From contig JBFMGX010000043.1 of assembly GCA_040752595.1 (NCBI GenBank), positions 1-64,000 on the forward strand: 64,000 nt of DNA, in the 5' to 3' direction. The stretch is from Candidatus Zixiibacteriota bacterium (GTDB lineage Bacteria; Zixibacteria; MSB-5A5; WJJR01). The position numbers and the translations under genes are program-made. This document shows positions 34,587-46,069 of the stretch, piece by piece. How positions within the stretch are numbered: the stretch's first letter is position 1; each line of letters begins with the position of its first letter. The notes beneath the pieces are model-generated. The model was given only the letters and a program-made list of their open reading frames with translations. It did no database searches and was not told the origin of the DNA.

Positions 34587-35485
34587 AACTTGGCCTGCTG
34601 CGGTGTACCCAACAGCCCTGTCGGTCGGAACAACAACACCGCCACGAGGATGACGAACGTGATTGCATCCCGATAGGTGGATGAGAGATAGCCGACCGTG
34701 AAGGTCTCGGCGGTCCCCATGATCAGCCCGCCGAGGATGGCCCCCGGTATGTTGCCGATGCCGCCGAGCACCGCGGCGACGAACGCCTTGAGGCCGGGCA
34801 TGATCCCCATCAGGGGATCGATCTTCGGATTGTAGAGTCCGACAAGGATTCCGGCCGCCGCGGCGAGCGCCGAACCAAGCACGAAGGTGAACGAGATCAC
34901 GCGCCCGGTGTTGATCCCCATCAATCCGGCGGCATCATGCGAGAACGACACGGCGCGCATGGCGGTGCCGATCTTCGTGCGATGCACGATGAACTGCAGA
35001 GCCAGGGTCAGAACGACCGCGGTCCCCACGACGATCAGTTGGACGTTGGAGATCTCGAAGGCGCCGACCGCCACGGTGGTGCGGGGAATCAACTCCGGAA
35101 AGACCTTCGGGTCGGCGCCGAAGATCAACTGACCGAGGTTCTCCAACAGCAGCGAGACGCCGATGGCGGTGATGAGCGCATTGAGCCGGTGGGTGCGGCG
35201 CAACGGCCGGTACGCGGCGCGCTCTATGACATACCCGAGCAGGGCGCAGGCCGCCATGCTGGCGAACAACACCAGCAGGAAGGACCAGGCCCCCTGTGCG
35301 CCGCTGCCCCCGCCGAGGACACGCGCGAGATAATAGCCGGCGAACGCGCCGACCATGTAGACGTCGCCGTGGGCAAAATTGATCAGCCGCAGGATACCGT
35401 AGACCATGGTGTAGCCGAGGGCGATCAGAGCATAGATGACGCCCAGCGAGAGGCCATTGATCAGTTGTTGAATGAACTGGTGCAC
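34583..35485 (-). CDS. livH: Branched-chain amino acid ABC transporter permease LivH
   Basis: 300 aa from GTG 35485 (VHQFIQQLINGLSLG), the usual family start; the longer frame to 35569 lies in an inverted repeat and is rejected. About eight helices. GVIYALIALGYTMVYGILRLINFAHGDVYMVGAF is diagnostic, as are GLMGIN and VAAVLGGIGNIPGAILGG. The TAA stop lies at the outer edge of repeat copy 3. Ribosome site not obvious. Confidence 0.9.
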   Translation of the reverse strand: MHQFIQQLINGLSLGVIYALIALGYTMVYGILRLINFAHGDVYMVGAFAGYYLARVLGGGSGAQGAWSFLLVLFASMAACALLGYVIERAAYRPLRRTHRLNALITAIGVSLLLENLGQLIFGADPKVFPELIPRTTVAVGAFEISNVQLIVVGTAVVLTLALQFIVHRTKIGTAMRAVSFSHDAAGLMGINTGRVISFTFVLGSALAAAAGILVGLYNPKIDPLMGIMPGLKAFVAAVLGGIGNIPGAILGGLIMGTAETFTVGYLSSTYRDAITFVILVAVLLFRPTGLLGTPQQAKF

Positions 35486-35541
35486 CAGCAGGTCTTTCGA
35501 GAGCGGGGTCTTCTGTGAGGCAATCCCATTGAGGCTGCTGG

Positions 35542-35616
35542 CGGGAGGGCGAGGCTCCCGCCGGGCCACCCTACGTGCAATCCGGAGGACGGCTCACCGG
35601 GAGGTTCGCCCTCCCG
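35542..35616. repeat. Inverted-repeat element family B, copy 1 (livK-livH junction)
   Basis: 75 bp. CGGGAGGGCGAGGCTCCCG at one end and CGGGAGGTTCGCCCTCCCG at the other are 19-bp inverted repeats with two mismatches. A second copy is at 45919-46019. Confidence 0.65.
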
Positions 35617-35634
35617 ACCGCGTCTATTCGATCC

Positions 35635-36783
35635 TCATGGATAGATGACATCGTAGATCTTGTACTGGCCGTGCTCGATCTGGAGCATCACCGCGGGTTT
35701 GCGGGCGTTGCGCTCCGCGTCGATCGTGATCGTGCCGCAGACGCCCGGACAATCGCGGGTCTGAGCGATGGCATCCCGAACGGCGCGCCCATCGGTTGAC
35801 CCCGCTCTCTTGATCGCGCTGAACAGGAGATTGGCGGCATCATACGACAACGGCGCCATCGCATCGGGGACATACCCGTACCGCTTCTCGTAGGCGCCGA
35901 CAAAATCGCGCACGAGCCTGCTGGTGTCGTCCGCCGAGTAGTGATTGCAGAAGAAGGCCCCCTCGACCGCGGCGCCGCCAATCTCGGCCGTGCGCGGCGA
36001 ATCCCAGCCGTCACCGCCGATCAACGTCACTTTCAGGTTCTGCTCGGCCACCTGCTTGGCGATCAAGCCCGCCTCAGTGTAGTAGCCGGGGATGAAGATC
36101 CCCTCCGGGTCGGCGGCTTTGATCGAGGTGATCTGGGCGCGGAAGTCGGTGTCCCCTTCGGAGTACGATTCCTCGCTGACCACCTGGGCTCCTAGGGAGA
36201 GCAGATTCTGTCGGAAGTAGTCGGCCAAACCGACCGAGTAGTCATTCTTGATGTCCTTGAGTATGGCCATCCGTTTCAAGCCGAGCTTCTGGACGGCGAA
36301 GCGGGCGCAGACCACTCCTTGGAATGAGTCGGTATAACAGACACGGAAGATGAAATCGCCGACGCGGGTGACCTTGGGATTGGTGGAGGCGGGGGTGATC
36401 AACGGGATGCCGGACTTCTGTGCGATCGGCGCGCCTGCGAGCGTGCGCGATGACGCGACCTCACCGAGAATGGCAACGACGCGGTTCTGATTGATCAGCT
36501 TCTGCACCGCCATGGCCGCTTCTTCCGGCTTGCTTTGGTCATCCTCCACGATCAACTCGATCTGTTTGTCGAGCAGCCCGCCTTTCGCATTCCACTCGTC
36601 GGCCGCCATGCGAATGCCCTGCGACGAGGAGATGCCGAACGTCGCGGTGCCGCCGGTCAGGGAGTTGAAGACGCCGATGCGGATGGTCTTGTCATCCGGA
36701 GCGCAGGACAGGGTCCCGATCGCGAGCAACAGAGTGCCCGCTGCCGCCTTTAAGTAGTTCGATCTCAATGTGTTTGCGAGCAT
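35635..36783 (-). CDS. livK: Branched-chain amino acid-type ABC transporter substrate-binding lipoprotein
   Basis: 382 aa; ATG 36783 with GGGAGG upstream. Signal peptide with a probable lipidation Cys in GTLSCAP (about residue 27), followed by a type I periplasmic binding fold: IRIGVFNSLTGGTATFG, GIRMAADEWNAKGG, VVAILGEVASSRTLA, LITPASTNP, YDAANLLFSAI. First gene of the liv operon. Binding specificity cannot be fixed: relatives bind Leu/Ile/Val, other amino acids, amides or urea. Confidence 0.9.
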   Translation of the reverse strand: MLANTLRSNYLKAAAGTLLLAIGTLSCAPDDKTIRIGVFNSLTGGTATFGISSSQGIRMAADEWNAKGGLLDKQIELIVEDDQSKPEEAAMAVQKLINQNRVVAILGEVASSRTLAGAPIAQKSGIPLITPASTNPKVTRVGDFIFRVCYTDSFQGVVCARFAVQKLGLKRMAILKDIKNDYSVGLADYFRQNLLSLGAQVVSEESYSEGDTDFRAQITSIKAADPEGIFIPGYYTEAGLIAKQVAEQNLKVTLIGGDGWDSPRTAEIGGAAVEGAFFCNHYSADDTSRLVRDFVGAYEKRYGYVPDAMAPLSYDAANLLFSAIKRAGSTDGRAVRDAIAQTRDCPGVCGTITIDAERNARKPAVMLQIEHGQYKIYDVIYP

Positions 36784-37165
36784 ATGCCTCCCGCCTCCAG
36801 AAGGGTTCATCGGGGGCATGTTACGGGGCAGGGGAGGAAAAAGCAAAGTGAATGTGGGGGTGGACAGGCATGGCCCTTCAAGTGCGGCGTCACTGTGCAC
36901 GTTCCCAAGTCGTCCTGAGCAGACGAATCACCCGCCCTGTCTTGCCGTCGCCGGGATCGCCTGATCCTCTGCCTTTGGAATCCAAAGAGACTGTGCGCGG
37001 CTCGTCCATTGCGAGTGGGCGTCAGAGTTGAGTTCGCTTCAGCAACTCCGTTCAGTTAGGGGGAATGGCAGTCCTGATCATTGACAGCAGAATGACAAAA
37101 CCCGTGCCGTTTTTCTATCGCAGCGGCGACGCCGCAGCGATATTGATCACCGAGAGGGGGGCGAA
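36784..37165. other. Divergent regulatory gap between liv and hydrogenase operons
   Basis: 382 noncoding bases that must hold promoters for both operons. A TTGACA occurs at 37081-37086 upstream of the hydrogenase start, without a clear -10. I found no convincing sigma54 (GG-N10-GC) site, hairpin or repeat. Confidence 0.4.
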
Positions 37166-38330
<1,165 letters not shown>

Positions 38331-38344
<14 letters not shown>

Positions 38345-38795
38345 ATCGATCCTGGCGTCCCACCCGTTCTTTCATGGGTTGGAGAAGCGGTATCTCGAAC
38401 TGGTCACCGGCTGCGCGGCCAATGTGCGCTTCCGGGCCGGCGAGTTCCTATTCCGCGACGGCGAGGAAGCCCATCAGTTCTTCATCCTGCGCGAAGGACG
38501 GGTGGCGCTGGAGATCTTCGCCCCCGGCCACGGCGCCGTCACCGTCGACACCTATGGCGAAGGGGAGATTCTCGGGTGGTCGTGGCTGGTGCCGCCCTAC
38601 CACTGGCACTATGACGCGCAGGCCACAGAACCGGTGCGGGCGATTGCGCTCGACGGGCGTTGCCTGCGCGGGAAGTGCGAGGAGGACCACGAGCTCGGAT
38701 ACGAGCTGTTGAAGCGCTTTGCCCATATCATCGAACAGCGCCTCAGCGCCACCCGCCTGCAACTCTTGGATGTCTATGGCGACCGTCGCCGCTGA
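38331..38795 (+). CDS. Cyclic-nucleotide-binding domain protein in the hydrogenase operon
   Basis: 154 aa; ATG 38331 with AAGGAG upstream, overlapping the end of hydB. A single Crp-type beta-roll ([29 protein letters not shown] ... [17 protein letters not shown] ... [21 protein letters not shown]) with no helix-turn-helix, so not a Crp-like DNA-binding regulator as it stands. Such domains occur between the beta and gamma genes in other group 3b clusters. A regulatory or structural role in the complex is inferred. The ligand is unknown. Confidence 0.85.
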
Positions 38796-39645
38796 CAACA
38801 CCGCCGTCCGCGTCTCCGGGACGGACCCGATGCGGCCGGAGATTTACACGGTGCGCCGGGTCCATCGTGAATCCCATGACACGTTCACGCTGACGCTGGT
38901 TCGTCGTGACGGCGGCGGGGGAATGCGGTTTGCGCCCGGCCAGTTCAACATGCTCTACGTCTTTGGCGTCGGTGAAGTTCCGGTTTCGATCTCGGGTGAT
39001 CCGGCCGATGGGCAGGTCCTGGTGCACACGATCCGCGACGTCGGCGCGGTGACCGCCGCCCTGCATCGACTGAAACGCGGGGGCACGGTCGGAGTGCGGG
39101 GCCCGTACGGCAGTAGTTGGCCCGTGCGAGACGGCGCGGGCCAGGACCTGATGATCGTTGCTGGTGGAATCGGGTTGGCGCCGCTGCGTCCGGCGATCTA
39201 CCACGTGTTGTCCCATCGCGAGGAATACGGGCACGTAGTCATTCTGTATGGTGCGCGGACGCCCGAGGATCTTCTCTTCGTGCACGACCTCGAGGAATGG
39301 CGGGCGCGGTTCGACGTGCACGCCTACGTGACCGTGGACCGGGCGTTGGGCACGTGGCGCGGGCACGTGGGTGTGGTGACCAATCTGATCCCCCGCACTC
39401 CCTTCGAGCCGGGCAACACGACGGCACTGATCTGTGGACCGGAAGTGATGATGCGGTTCACCGCCCTCGAGCTGGAGAGGCGCGGCGTGCCGTTGAACCG
39501 GATCATGGTCTCCATGGAACGGAACATGAAGTGCGCCGTCGGGTTCTGCGGGCACTGCCAGTATGGACCGGACTTCATCTGCAGGGACGGACCGGTGTTT
39601 CCCTACGGGCGGATACGGATGATACTCATGCAGCGGGAGATCTGA
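38776..39645 (+). CDS. hydG: NiFe hydrogenase gamma subunit, FAD/NAD(P)-binding
   Basis: 289 aa. Ferredoxin-NADP reductase fold: flavin-binding [22 protein letters not shown], nucleotide-binding [29 protein letters not shown], and a C-terminal 2Fe-2S site with Cys in [12 protein letters not shown] and FICRDG. It passes electrons to or from NAD(P)H. The ATG at 38776 (or 38770) overlaps the preceding gene, so translation is coupled. Confidence 0.9.
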   Translation: MATVAADNTAVRVSGTDPMRPEIYTVRRVHRESHDTFTLTLVRRDGGGGMRFAPGQFNMLYVFGVGEVPVSISGDPADGQVLVHTIRDVGAVTAALHRLKRGGTVGVRGPYGSSWPVRDGAGQDLMIVAGGIGLAPLRPAIYHVLSHREEYGHVVILYGARTPEDLLFVHDLEEWRARFDVHAYVTVDRALGTWRGHVGVVTNLIPRTPFEPGNTTALICGPEVMMRFTALELERRGVPLNRIMVSMERNMKCAVGFCGHCQYGPDFICRDGPVFPYGRIRMILMQREI

Positions 39646-39647
39646 CC

Positions 39648-40424
39648 ATGGCCATGCGCAAGGCCAAGCTCGCGGTGTGGAAATTCGCCTCGTGCGACGG
39701 CTGTCAGTTGAGTCTGCTCGACTGCGAGGATGAGCTGCTGGCGGTCGCCGGTGCCGTGGACATGGCCCACTTCCCCGAAGCCACCAGCGCGCAGGTGAAG
39801 GGTCCCTACGACCTGTCGCTGGTCGAGGGATCGATCACGACGCCGCACGACGCCGCCCGCATCCACCAGGTGCGGCGCGCATCCCAGACGCTGATCACCA
39901 TTGGCGCCTGCGCCACGGCGGGGGGCATTCAGGCGCTGCGCAACTTCCGCAACGTCCGCGAGTTCCTCGGGATCGTCTACGCGCATCCGGAGTACATCGA
40001 GACGCTCAGTCTGTCGACGCCGATCAGCACCCACGTGCTGGTCGATTTCGAGTTGCGTGGCTGTCCGATCAACAAGCATCAACTTCTGGACGTGATCGCG
40101 GCCTTCCTGCACAAGCGCAAGCCGGTGACACCGGCGCATTCGGTCTGCCTCGAATGCAAGCGCCGCGGATCGGTCTGTGTGATGGTGGCGCACGGCCTGC
40201 CCTGTCTGGGTCCGGTCACGCACGCCGGGTGCGGCGCGATCTGCCCGGCCTATCAGCGCGGCTGCTATGCCTGCTTCGGGCCGATGGAGTCTCCCAACGC
40301 ACCCGCCCTCGCCGATTGGCTGATGAGCCACGGCGCCGGCGACAGTGCGATCGTCCGGGCTTTCCGCACCTACAATGCGTATACCGAGTCCTTCCGCAAG
40401 GAGAGTGAGGCGCATGAGCGGTAG
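39648..40424 (+). CDS. hydD: NiFe hydrogenase small (delta) subunit
   Basis: 258 aa; ATG 39648 after GGGAGA. Cytoplasmic small subunit of group 3 type, no Tat signal. Proximal cluster Cys in [13 protein letters not shown], then [17 protein letters not shown], and a C-terminal Cys-rich region ([36 protein letters not shown]) that holds additional clusters. It pairs with the large subunit, whose ATG overlaps its end. Confidence 0.93.
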   Translation: MAMRKAKLAVWKFASCDGCQLSLLDCEDELLAVAGAVDMAHFPEATSAQVKGPYDLSLVEGSITTPHDAARIHQVRRASQTLITIGACATAGGIQALRNFRNVREFLGIVYAHPEYIETLSLSTPISTHVLVDFELRGCPINKHQLLDVIAAFLHKRKPVTPAHSVCLECKRRGSVCVMVAHGLPCLGPVTHAGCGAICPAYQRGCYACFGPMESPNAPALADWLMSHGAGDSAIVRAFRTYNAYTESFRKESEAHER

Positions 40425-41703
40425 GACCATCAAAGTCGACTACCTGTCGCGCGTGGAAGGGGAAGGGTCCCTCTTCGTTCGGATCAAGGACGAACAGGTC
40501 GTCGACGCGCAGTTCAAGATCTTCGAGCCGCCGCGCTTCTTCGAGGCCTTCCTGCGCGGCCGCCACTTCACGGAAGCGCCCGACATCACCGCCCGCATCT
40601 GCGGCATCTGCCCCGTGGCCTATCAGATGAGCGCGGTGCACGCCATGGAAGATGCGTGCGGGGTGAAGGTGGAGGGACCGCTGCGGGAGCTGCGCCGTCT
40701 GCTCTACTGCGGCGAGTGGATCGAAAGCCACGTGCTCCACATCTCGATGCTGCACGCGCCGGACTTCCTCGGCTATCCCGATGCCATCCGCATGGCCGCG
40801 GACCACCCGGAGGCGGTCCAACGCGCCCTCACGTTGAAGAAGATCGGCAACGAGATCGTCACCGTGCTCGGCGGGCGTGAGATCCATCCGATCAACGTGA
40901 AGGTCGGTGGTTTCCACCGTGCGCCGCGGGCGCGGGAACTGGCGCCGTTGTCCGAGCGGCTGAAATGGGGGCTCGACGCCGCGCTGGAGACGGTGCGTTG
41001 GACCGCCGCGCTCGAAATCCCCGACTTCTCCGGCGACTATGAGTTCGTCGCGCTCCGTCATTCCGATGAATATCCCTTCAATGAAGGGAAATTAGTATCG
41101 GATCGGGGACTCGACATCCCGTCGCGTGAGTACGATCACCATTTCGTCGAGGAGCACGTCGAGCGCACCCATGCGCTGCATTCCATCCGGATGGGCGGTG
41201 GCGCGTACATGGTCGGTCCGTTGGCCCGCTACGCGCTGAATTTCGACCGTCTGTCGCCGGTCGCACAGGAGGCGGCGAGGGCGGCCGGGCTGGGACCGAT
41301 CTGCCGCAATCCCTTTCGGAGCATCATCGTCCGCGCCGTGGAGACGGTGTATGCCTGCGATGAGGCGCTGCGCATCATCGGCGACTACGAACCGCCGCCG
41401 TCGCCGGCGATCGCGGTGCCACCGCGCGCGGGGACCGGCTACGCCTGCACGGAGGCGCCGCGGGGCATGCTCTACCATCGCTATCGCATCGACGGTTCCG
41501 GAATCATCCGCGACGCCAAGATCGTGCCGCCGACGGCGCAGAATCAGAAGCAGATCGAGGACGATCTGCGGCGGCTCGTGCAGGGACGTCTGGAGTTGCC
41601 CCAGGATCAACTCACACGACAGTGTGAGCAGGCGATCCGCAACTATGATCCCTGCATATCCTGCGCGACGCATTTCCTCAGACTCACGATTGAGCGTCTG
41701 TGA
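40414..41703 (+). CDS. hydA: NiFe hydrogenase large (alpha) subunit, group 3b-like
   Basis: 429 aa; ATG 40414 after GAGG. Contains the NiFe active-site Cys pairs: [11 protein letters not shown] near residue 61 and [10 protein letters not shown] near the end. The residues after the second motif's His (FLRLTIERL) form the C-terminal extension normally removed by the maturation protease, encoded next. Gene order, with HydB/HydG-type partners, fits the NADP-linked bidirectional hydrogenase/sulfhydrogenase class (group 3b). Cytoplasmic H2 evolution or uptake. Confidence 0.94.
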   Translation: MSGRTIKVDYLSRVEGEGSLFVRIKDEQVVDAQFKIFEPPRFFEAFLRGRHFTEAPDITARICGICPVAYQMSAVHAMEDACGVKVEGPLRELRRLLYCGEWIESHVLHISMLHAPDFLGYPDAIRMAADHPEAVQRALTLKKIGNEIVTVLGGREIHPINVKVGGFHRAPRARELAPLSERLKWGLDAALETVRWTAALEIPDFSGDYEFVALRHSDEYPFNEGKLVSDRGLDIPSREYDHHFVEEHVERTHALHSIRMGGGAYMVGPLARYALNFDRLSPVAQEAARAAGLGPICRNPFRSIIVRAVETVYACDEALRIIGDYEPPPSPAIAVPPRAGTGYACTEAPRGMLYHRYRIDGSGIIRDAKIVPPTAQNQKQIEDDLRRLVQGRLELPQDQLTRQCEQAIRNYDPCISCATHFLRLTIERL

Positions 41704-41715
41704 TCCGGGGGATGT

Positions 41716-42207
41716 ATGGCGACGCTCGTCATCGGGATCGGCAACCGCCATCGCCGCGACGACGGCGTCGGGGTTGTCGTGACATCGTTCTTGAGCGATC
41801 TGGATGGTCCCGGTCTCCGGATCATTTCCACCGATAGTGCCGACGTTGGACTTGTGGACCGCTGGTCGGCCGACGACACCGTGTTTGTCGTCGACGCGGC
41901 GTCGGGCGACGATCCGCCGGGGACCATCCACCGTTTCGATGCCACAGCCGCGTCCCTGCCGGCGCAGATGCGCGGCTCTCCCTCTACGCACGTTCTCGGT
42001 CTGGGGGAGGCGATCGCATTGGCGCGCGTGCTGAACCGGCTTCCGCGTCAATTGATCGTCTATGCGATTGTCGGTGGGGATTTCGGCTACGGCGGTGGGC
42101 TGACAACGGCCGTGCAGGACGCTGCTGCGGAAGTGGCGCGACGGATTCGCTGTGAGGCGGCCGCTCGCTTGCGCGAGTCGATGAAACAGCAAAGGGAAGA
42201 GGATTGA
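41716..42207 (+). CDS. Hydrogenase maturation protease (HycI/HyaD family)
   Basis: 163 aa; ATG 41716 with GGGGGA upstream. It cleaves the C-terminal peptide of the large subunit after nickel insertion. Family motifs: VIGIGNRHRRDDGVG at the N-terminus (metal-binding Asp), FVVDAASGDDPPG, and STHVLGLGEAI with the conserved His. It directly follows the hydrogenase large-subunit gene it is expected to serve. Confidence 0.9.
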   Translation: MATLVIGIGNRHRRDDGVGVVVTSFLSDLDGPGLRIISTDSADVGLVDRWSADDTVFVVDAASGDDPPGTIHRFDATAASLPAQMRGSPSTHVLGLGEAIALARVLNRLPRQLIVYAIVGGDFGYGGGLTTAVQDAAAEVARRIRCEAAARLRESMKQQREED

Positions 42208-42240
42208 CCGGACGGTGAATCACTCTGTGGAGATCTGTCG

Positions 42241-44541
42241 TTGGTGAGTCTTCCCCTTCGATCTGGAATTGAGCGACGTCACATCACGGTTCATGGAACC
42301 GTGCAGGGGGTCGGGTTTCGGCCGTTCGTCTATCGCCTTGCCACGGAGTTGAAACTCGTCGGCTGGGTCGTGAACTCAACATCCGGCGTGACGATGGAGG
42401 TCGAGGGACCGTCGAATCACTTGCAGCGATTTCAAGAACGCCTGCACGTTGAGCTGCCGCCGCATGCGGCCATCGAGGCGTTGGAATCCCGGGCCGTCGC
42501 GCCCTGCAGGGAAGCGGACTTCATCGTGCGCGACAGTCATGTCGGGGGACGGAAGGAAACACTCTTGCTCCCCGATCTGGCGATTTGTCCCGACTGCACG
42601 CGGGAACTCCTCGATCCTGCCGATCGACGCTATCACTATCCGTTCATCAACTGCACGAATTGCGGCCCGCGGTACACCATCATCACCGGATTGCCCTATG
42701 ATCGCGCCCGCACGACAATGCAGGAATTCGTGATGTGCCGCGCCTGCCGTGCCGAGTATGAGAATCCGGGCGACCGGCGCTTTCATGCGCAGCCGAATGC
42801 CTGCCCTGCCTGCGGTCCTCATCTGGAGTTGTGGGACGCGCATGGTGCGACTTTGGCACGGGAGGATGAGGCGCTCTCGCGTGCCTGTGATGCGGTTCGC
42901 GTCGGATCGATCGTCGCCGTCAAGGGCTTGGGAGGGTTCCATCTGGTCGTTGACGCACGCAACGACACCGCTGTGCGGACGTTGCGGGAGAGGAAGTCGC
43001 GAGAAGAGAGGCCATTTGCCTTGATGTATCCCAAGATGGCCGCCGTGCGGATTGATTGTGACATCTCAGAGGACGAAAGAGCGCTGCTATCCAATTCGGC
43101 CTCGCCGATTGTTCTGTTGCGTCGCCACGAAAATGGGGACGGGGGAGCAATCGCGCCTGGTGTCGCACCGGGCAATCCCTACCTCGGTGTCATGCTGCCT
43201 TACACGCCCCTGCACCATTTACTGCTGCGTGAGCTGGGATTCCCAGTCGTCGCCACCAGCGGCAATCGCGCCGATGAGCCGATCTGCACCGATGAGCGGG
43301 AGGCGCTGGTTCGTCTGTCAGGAATCGCCGATCTGTTCCTCGTACATAACCGGTCCATTGCCCGTTTCGTCGACGATTCGGTCGTACGCATGGTCGCTGG
43401 TCGCCCCTTGCTCCTACGCCGTGCCCGCGGGTATGCTCCCGGTTTCATTCCGCTCGCTGGGCCGATGAATTCCATCCTGGCGGTCGGCGCGCACCTGAAG
43501 AACACTGTGGCGGTCTCGGTCGGAGACCGGGCGCTGCTCAGCCCGCACATCGGCGACCTGGAAACGGCGCCGGCGTATCACGCCTTCCATCGGGCCATTG
43601 ACGACGTGCAGGACCTCTACGAGATCATCCCACAACGCATCGCCTGTGATCGACACCCCGACTATCTCTCGTCCCAGTACGCGCGCACGCGCGCGTTGCC
43701 GACGGTCGCCGTGCAACATCACTACGCGCACATCCTGGCATGCATGGCCGACAATGGCCTCTCCGGTCCGGTTCTCGGAGTCGCCTGGGACGGCACCGGG
43801 TTGGGCACTGATCGGACCATTTGGGGCGGCGAGTTCTTGTCTGTGGACGAGGGGCGGTGGTCGCGGGCGGCCCATCTACGGTCCTTCCGGCTTCCCGGTG
43901 GTGATGCCGCAGTTGTTGAGCCGCGCCGGGCCGCTCTGGGTGTCCTCTATGAGATATGGGGCGATAGTCTTTGGGAAGAGGACACGATGCCCTCCCTGGG
44001 CGACTTGTCGATGGAGGAGCGCCGCATCCTGGCGCCGATGCTCGCGCGCGGCGTTCAATCGCCGGTCACGACCAGCGCCGGGCGTCTGTTCGACGCTCTT
44101 GCCTCGCTGGTGGGTCTCCGGCAGATGGCGGCCTATGAGGGGCAGGCGGCGATGCTCCTGGAGTTTGCCGCCACACGGTTTGCAACCGATGAGTCGTATC
44201 CGTATCATGTGCACACGGAGACGTCGCCGATCATGGTCGATTGGGAGCCTCTGGTCCGCGCCGTCATCGAGGATGTGAGGAAGCACCTGTTCGTAGGGCA
44301 GATCGCCGCACGATTCCACAACACGCTGGCCGAGATGATCGTCGCCGTGGCCCGCTGCATCGGTGAGACGAGCGTTGTCCTCGCGGGCGGGTGTTTTCAG
44401 AACAAGGTCCTGACCGAGCAGGCGGTGGCGCGGCTTCGCCAGGCGGGATTCGATCCCTACTGGCACCGGCTGCTTCCCCCTAACGACGGCAGCATTGCCC
44501 TCGGGCAGATCATGGCGGCTGTGCTGTCCAGCCCGGAGTGA
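42241..44541 (+). CDS. hypF: Carbamoyltransferase HypF
   Basis: 766 aa, full length. It makes the CN ligand precursor for the NiFe centre from carbamoyl phosphate, handing the thiocarbamate to HypE. Domains in order: acylphosphatase (VHGTVQGVGFRPFVYRLA, 1-90), paired zinc fingers (CPDCTRELLDPADRRYHYPFINCTNCGPRYTI, CRACRAEY, CPACGP), YrdC-like (about 200-380, GPLGGFH-type SVGSIVAVKGLGGFHL), and Kae1-like (HHYAHILACMADNGL, GVAWDGTGLG, LAGGCFQN). Start TTG 42241 has GGAG upstream; GTG 42244 is adjacent. Confidence 0.95.
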   Translation: MVSLPLRSGIERRHITVHGTVQGVGFRPFVYRLATELKLVGWVVNSTSGVTMEVEGPSNHLQRFQERLHVELPPHAAIEALESRAVAPCREADFIVRDSHVGGRKETLLLPDLAICPDCTRELLDPADRRYHYPFINCTNCGPRYTIITGLPYDRARTTMQEFVMCRACRAEYENPGDRRFHAQPNACPACGPHLELWDAHGATLAREDEALSRACDAVRVGSIVAVKGLGGFHLVVDARNDTAVRTLRERKSREERPFALMYPKMAAVRIDCDISEDERALLSNSASPIVLLRRHENGDGGAIAPGVAPGNPYLGVMLPYTPLHHLLLRELGFPVVATSGNRADEPICTDEREALVRLSGIADLFLVHNRSIARFVDDSVVRMVAGRPLLLRRARGYAPGFIPLAGPMNSILAVGAHLKNTVAVSVGDRALLSPHIGDLETAPAYHAFHRAIDDVQDLYEIIPQRIACDRHPDYLSSQYARTRALPTVAVQHHYAHILACMADNGLSGPVLGVAWDGTGLGTDRTIWGGEFLSVDEGRWSRAAHLRSFRLPGGDAAVVEPRRAALGVLYEIWGDSLWEEDTMPSLGDLSMEERRILAPMLARGVQSPVTTSAGRLFDALASLVGLRQMAAYEGQAAMLLEFAATRFATDESYPYHVHTETSPIMVDWEPLVRAVIEDVRKHLFVGQIAARFHNTLAEMIVAVARCIGETSVVLAGGCFQNKVLTEQAVARLRQAGFDPYWHRLLPPNDGSIALGQIMAAVLSSPE

Positions 44542-44543
44542 CC

Positions 44544-44798
44544 ATGTGCCTGGCTGTCCCTGGTGAGATCATCGAGATCACGGATCGTGATCCGCTGTTG
44601 CGCAGCGGTCGCGTGCGCTTCGGCGGCATCGTCAAGGACGTCAATCTCGCCTATGTTCCGGAGGCGGGCGTGGGCGATTGGGTGATCGTCCATGTCGGGT
44701 TTGCCATCAGCATGCTCAATGCCGCGGAGGCGGACCGTACGCTGGAGTACCTGGCCCAGATCGAGGCGTTCCATGAACCGGACGACGAGGTTCCATGA
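44544..44798 (+). CDS. hypC: Hydrogenase assembly chaperone HypC
   Basis: 84 aa. The ATG at 44544 is preferred over GTG 44538 because it gives MCLAVPG, where Cys2 must be N-terminal after Met removal to bind iron and HypD; GGAG lies five bases upstream. Continues [16 protein letters not shown], the family core. Overlaps hypF closely and hypD by ATGA. Confidence 0.95.
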   Translation: MCLAVPGEIIEITDRDPLLRSGRVRFGGIVKDVNLAYVPEAGVGDWVIVHVGFAISMLNAAEADRTLEYLAQIEAFHEPDDEVP

Positions 44799-45895
44799 GG
44801 TTTGTCGATGAATACCGCGACCCGGTTGCGGTCGAGCGCTGCGCGGAGGCGATCGCGCGGCTCTCGCGACGCCCCTGGACCATCATGGAAGTCTGTGGTG
44901 GGCAGACGCACGCGATCGTGAAGTTCGGCATCGATCGGCTGCTCCCCGGGACCATCACGTTGGTTCACGGGCCCGGCTGCCCGGTGTGCGTGACGCCGGT
45001 GGAGAAGATTGAGCGGGCCATGGCCCTCGCGGCCCGTCCGGACGTCATCTTCTGTTCGTTCGGCGACATGTTGCGCGTGCCCGGCCGGCATGGCGATCTG
45101 CAATCGGTCCGCGCCCACGGTGGGGATGTCCGTATCGTCTACTCGCCGCTGGACGCGTTGCGGGTGGCGGAGGAGAACCCGGATCGGGAGATTGTGTTCT
45201 TCGCCGTCGGCTTTGAGACGACCGCTCCGGCCAATGCCATGGCCTTGCGGCAGGCCAAGGCGCGGAACGTGCGCAATTTCTCGCTGTTGGTCTCCCATGT
45301 CCTGGTGCCGCCGGCGATGGCGGCCCTGCTTTCGGCGCCCGATTGCCGTCTGAACGGCTTTCTGGCGGCGGGGCATGTCTGCGCGGTTGCCGGCCACGAA
45401 GAATATGAGGCATTGGCGACGCGATTTCGCGTTCCGGTCGTTGTGACCGGTTTTGAGCCATTGGATATACTACAAGGCATATACATGTGTGTTAAGCAAC
45501 TGGAAGCGCAGAGGGCCACGGTCGAGAACCAATACCGTCGCGCGGTGCGACGCGAGGGGAACACGGAGGCACGGCGTTTGATGGCGGAAGCGTTTGAAGT
45601 TGTCGACCGCCGGTGGCGGGGGATGGGCGTCATTCCGGCCAGCGGGCTGGCTCCGAGTCACGCCTATCGCGAGTTCGATGCCGAGGTGCGGTTCCCAGAC
45701 CACCTTGAAGTGGGCGAGGAGACGACCGAGTGCATCAGCGGGCAGATTCTGCGGGGCGTTGCCCGGCCGAACGATTGTCCGGCCTTTGGGACACGATGCA
45801 CCCCGGAGCACCCGTTGGGCGCGACCATGGTTTCGTCTGAAGGGGCGTGCGCTGCCTACTACCGTTACCGTGGCGTCAATGCCAAGACCGCCTAG
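44795..45895 (+). CDS. hypD: Hydrogenase expression/formation protein HypD
   Basis: 366 aa, standard length. Fe-S scaffold that, with HypC, assembles the Fe(CN)2CO group. Motifs: [59 protein letters not shown], and the C-terminal cluster Cys in [26 protein letters not shown] overlaps the hypC stop. Confidence 0.95.
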   Translation: MRFVDEYRDPVAVERCAEAIARLSRRPWTIMEVCGGQTHAIVKFGIDRLLPGTITLVHGPGCPVCVTPVEKIERAMALAARPDVIFCSFGDMLRVPGRHGDLQSVRAHGGDVRIVYSPLDALRVAEENPDREIVFFAVGFETTAPANAMALRQAKARNVRNFSLLVSHVLVPPAMAALLSAPDCRLNGFLAAGHVCAVAGHEEYEALATRFRVPVVVTGFEPLDILQGIYMCVKQLEAQRATVENQYRRAVRREGNTEARRLMAEAFEVVDRRWRGMGVIPASGLAPSHAYREFDAEVRFPDHLEVGEETTECISGQILRGVARPNDCPAFGTRCTPEHPLGATMVSSEGACAAYYRYRGVNAKTA

Positions 45896-45918
45896 CGAGA
45901 TGGAGTTTCCAGATCATT

Positions 45919-46019
45919 TGGGAGGGCGAGGCTCCTGCCGAGCCGCCCTGTCCCACGCAAGACGACCCCGGCTCAGCCCTTTCGCTTCGCTCAGGGTGAA
46001 CAGGAGCTTCGCCCTCCCG
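45919..46019. repeat. Inverted-repeat element family B, copy 2 (hypD-hypE junction)
   Basis: 101 bp. Ends TGGGAGGGCGAGGCTCCTG and CAGGAGCTTCGCCCTCCCG are inverted repeats. The middle carries CTTCGCTTCGCTCAGGGTGA, a phrase related to the CTTCGCTCAGGG of repeat copy 2 in family A. Inserted inside an operon otherwise made of overlapping genes. Confidence 0.7.
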
Positions 46020-46069
46020 AAAGAAACGGCACTGACATTCTGTCGGGAGGACCAACGGCGGATCGGAGC

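Noticed and set aside
36995-37110. Sigma54 promoter for the hydrogenase operon
   Set aside because: A TGGCAG is present, but no GC at the required ten-base spacing.
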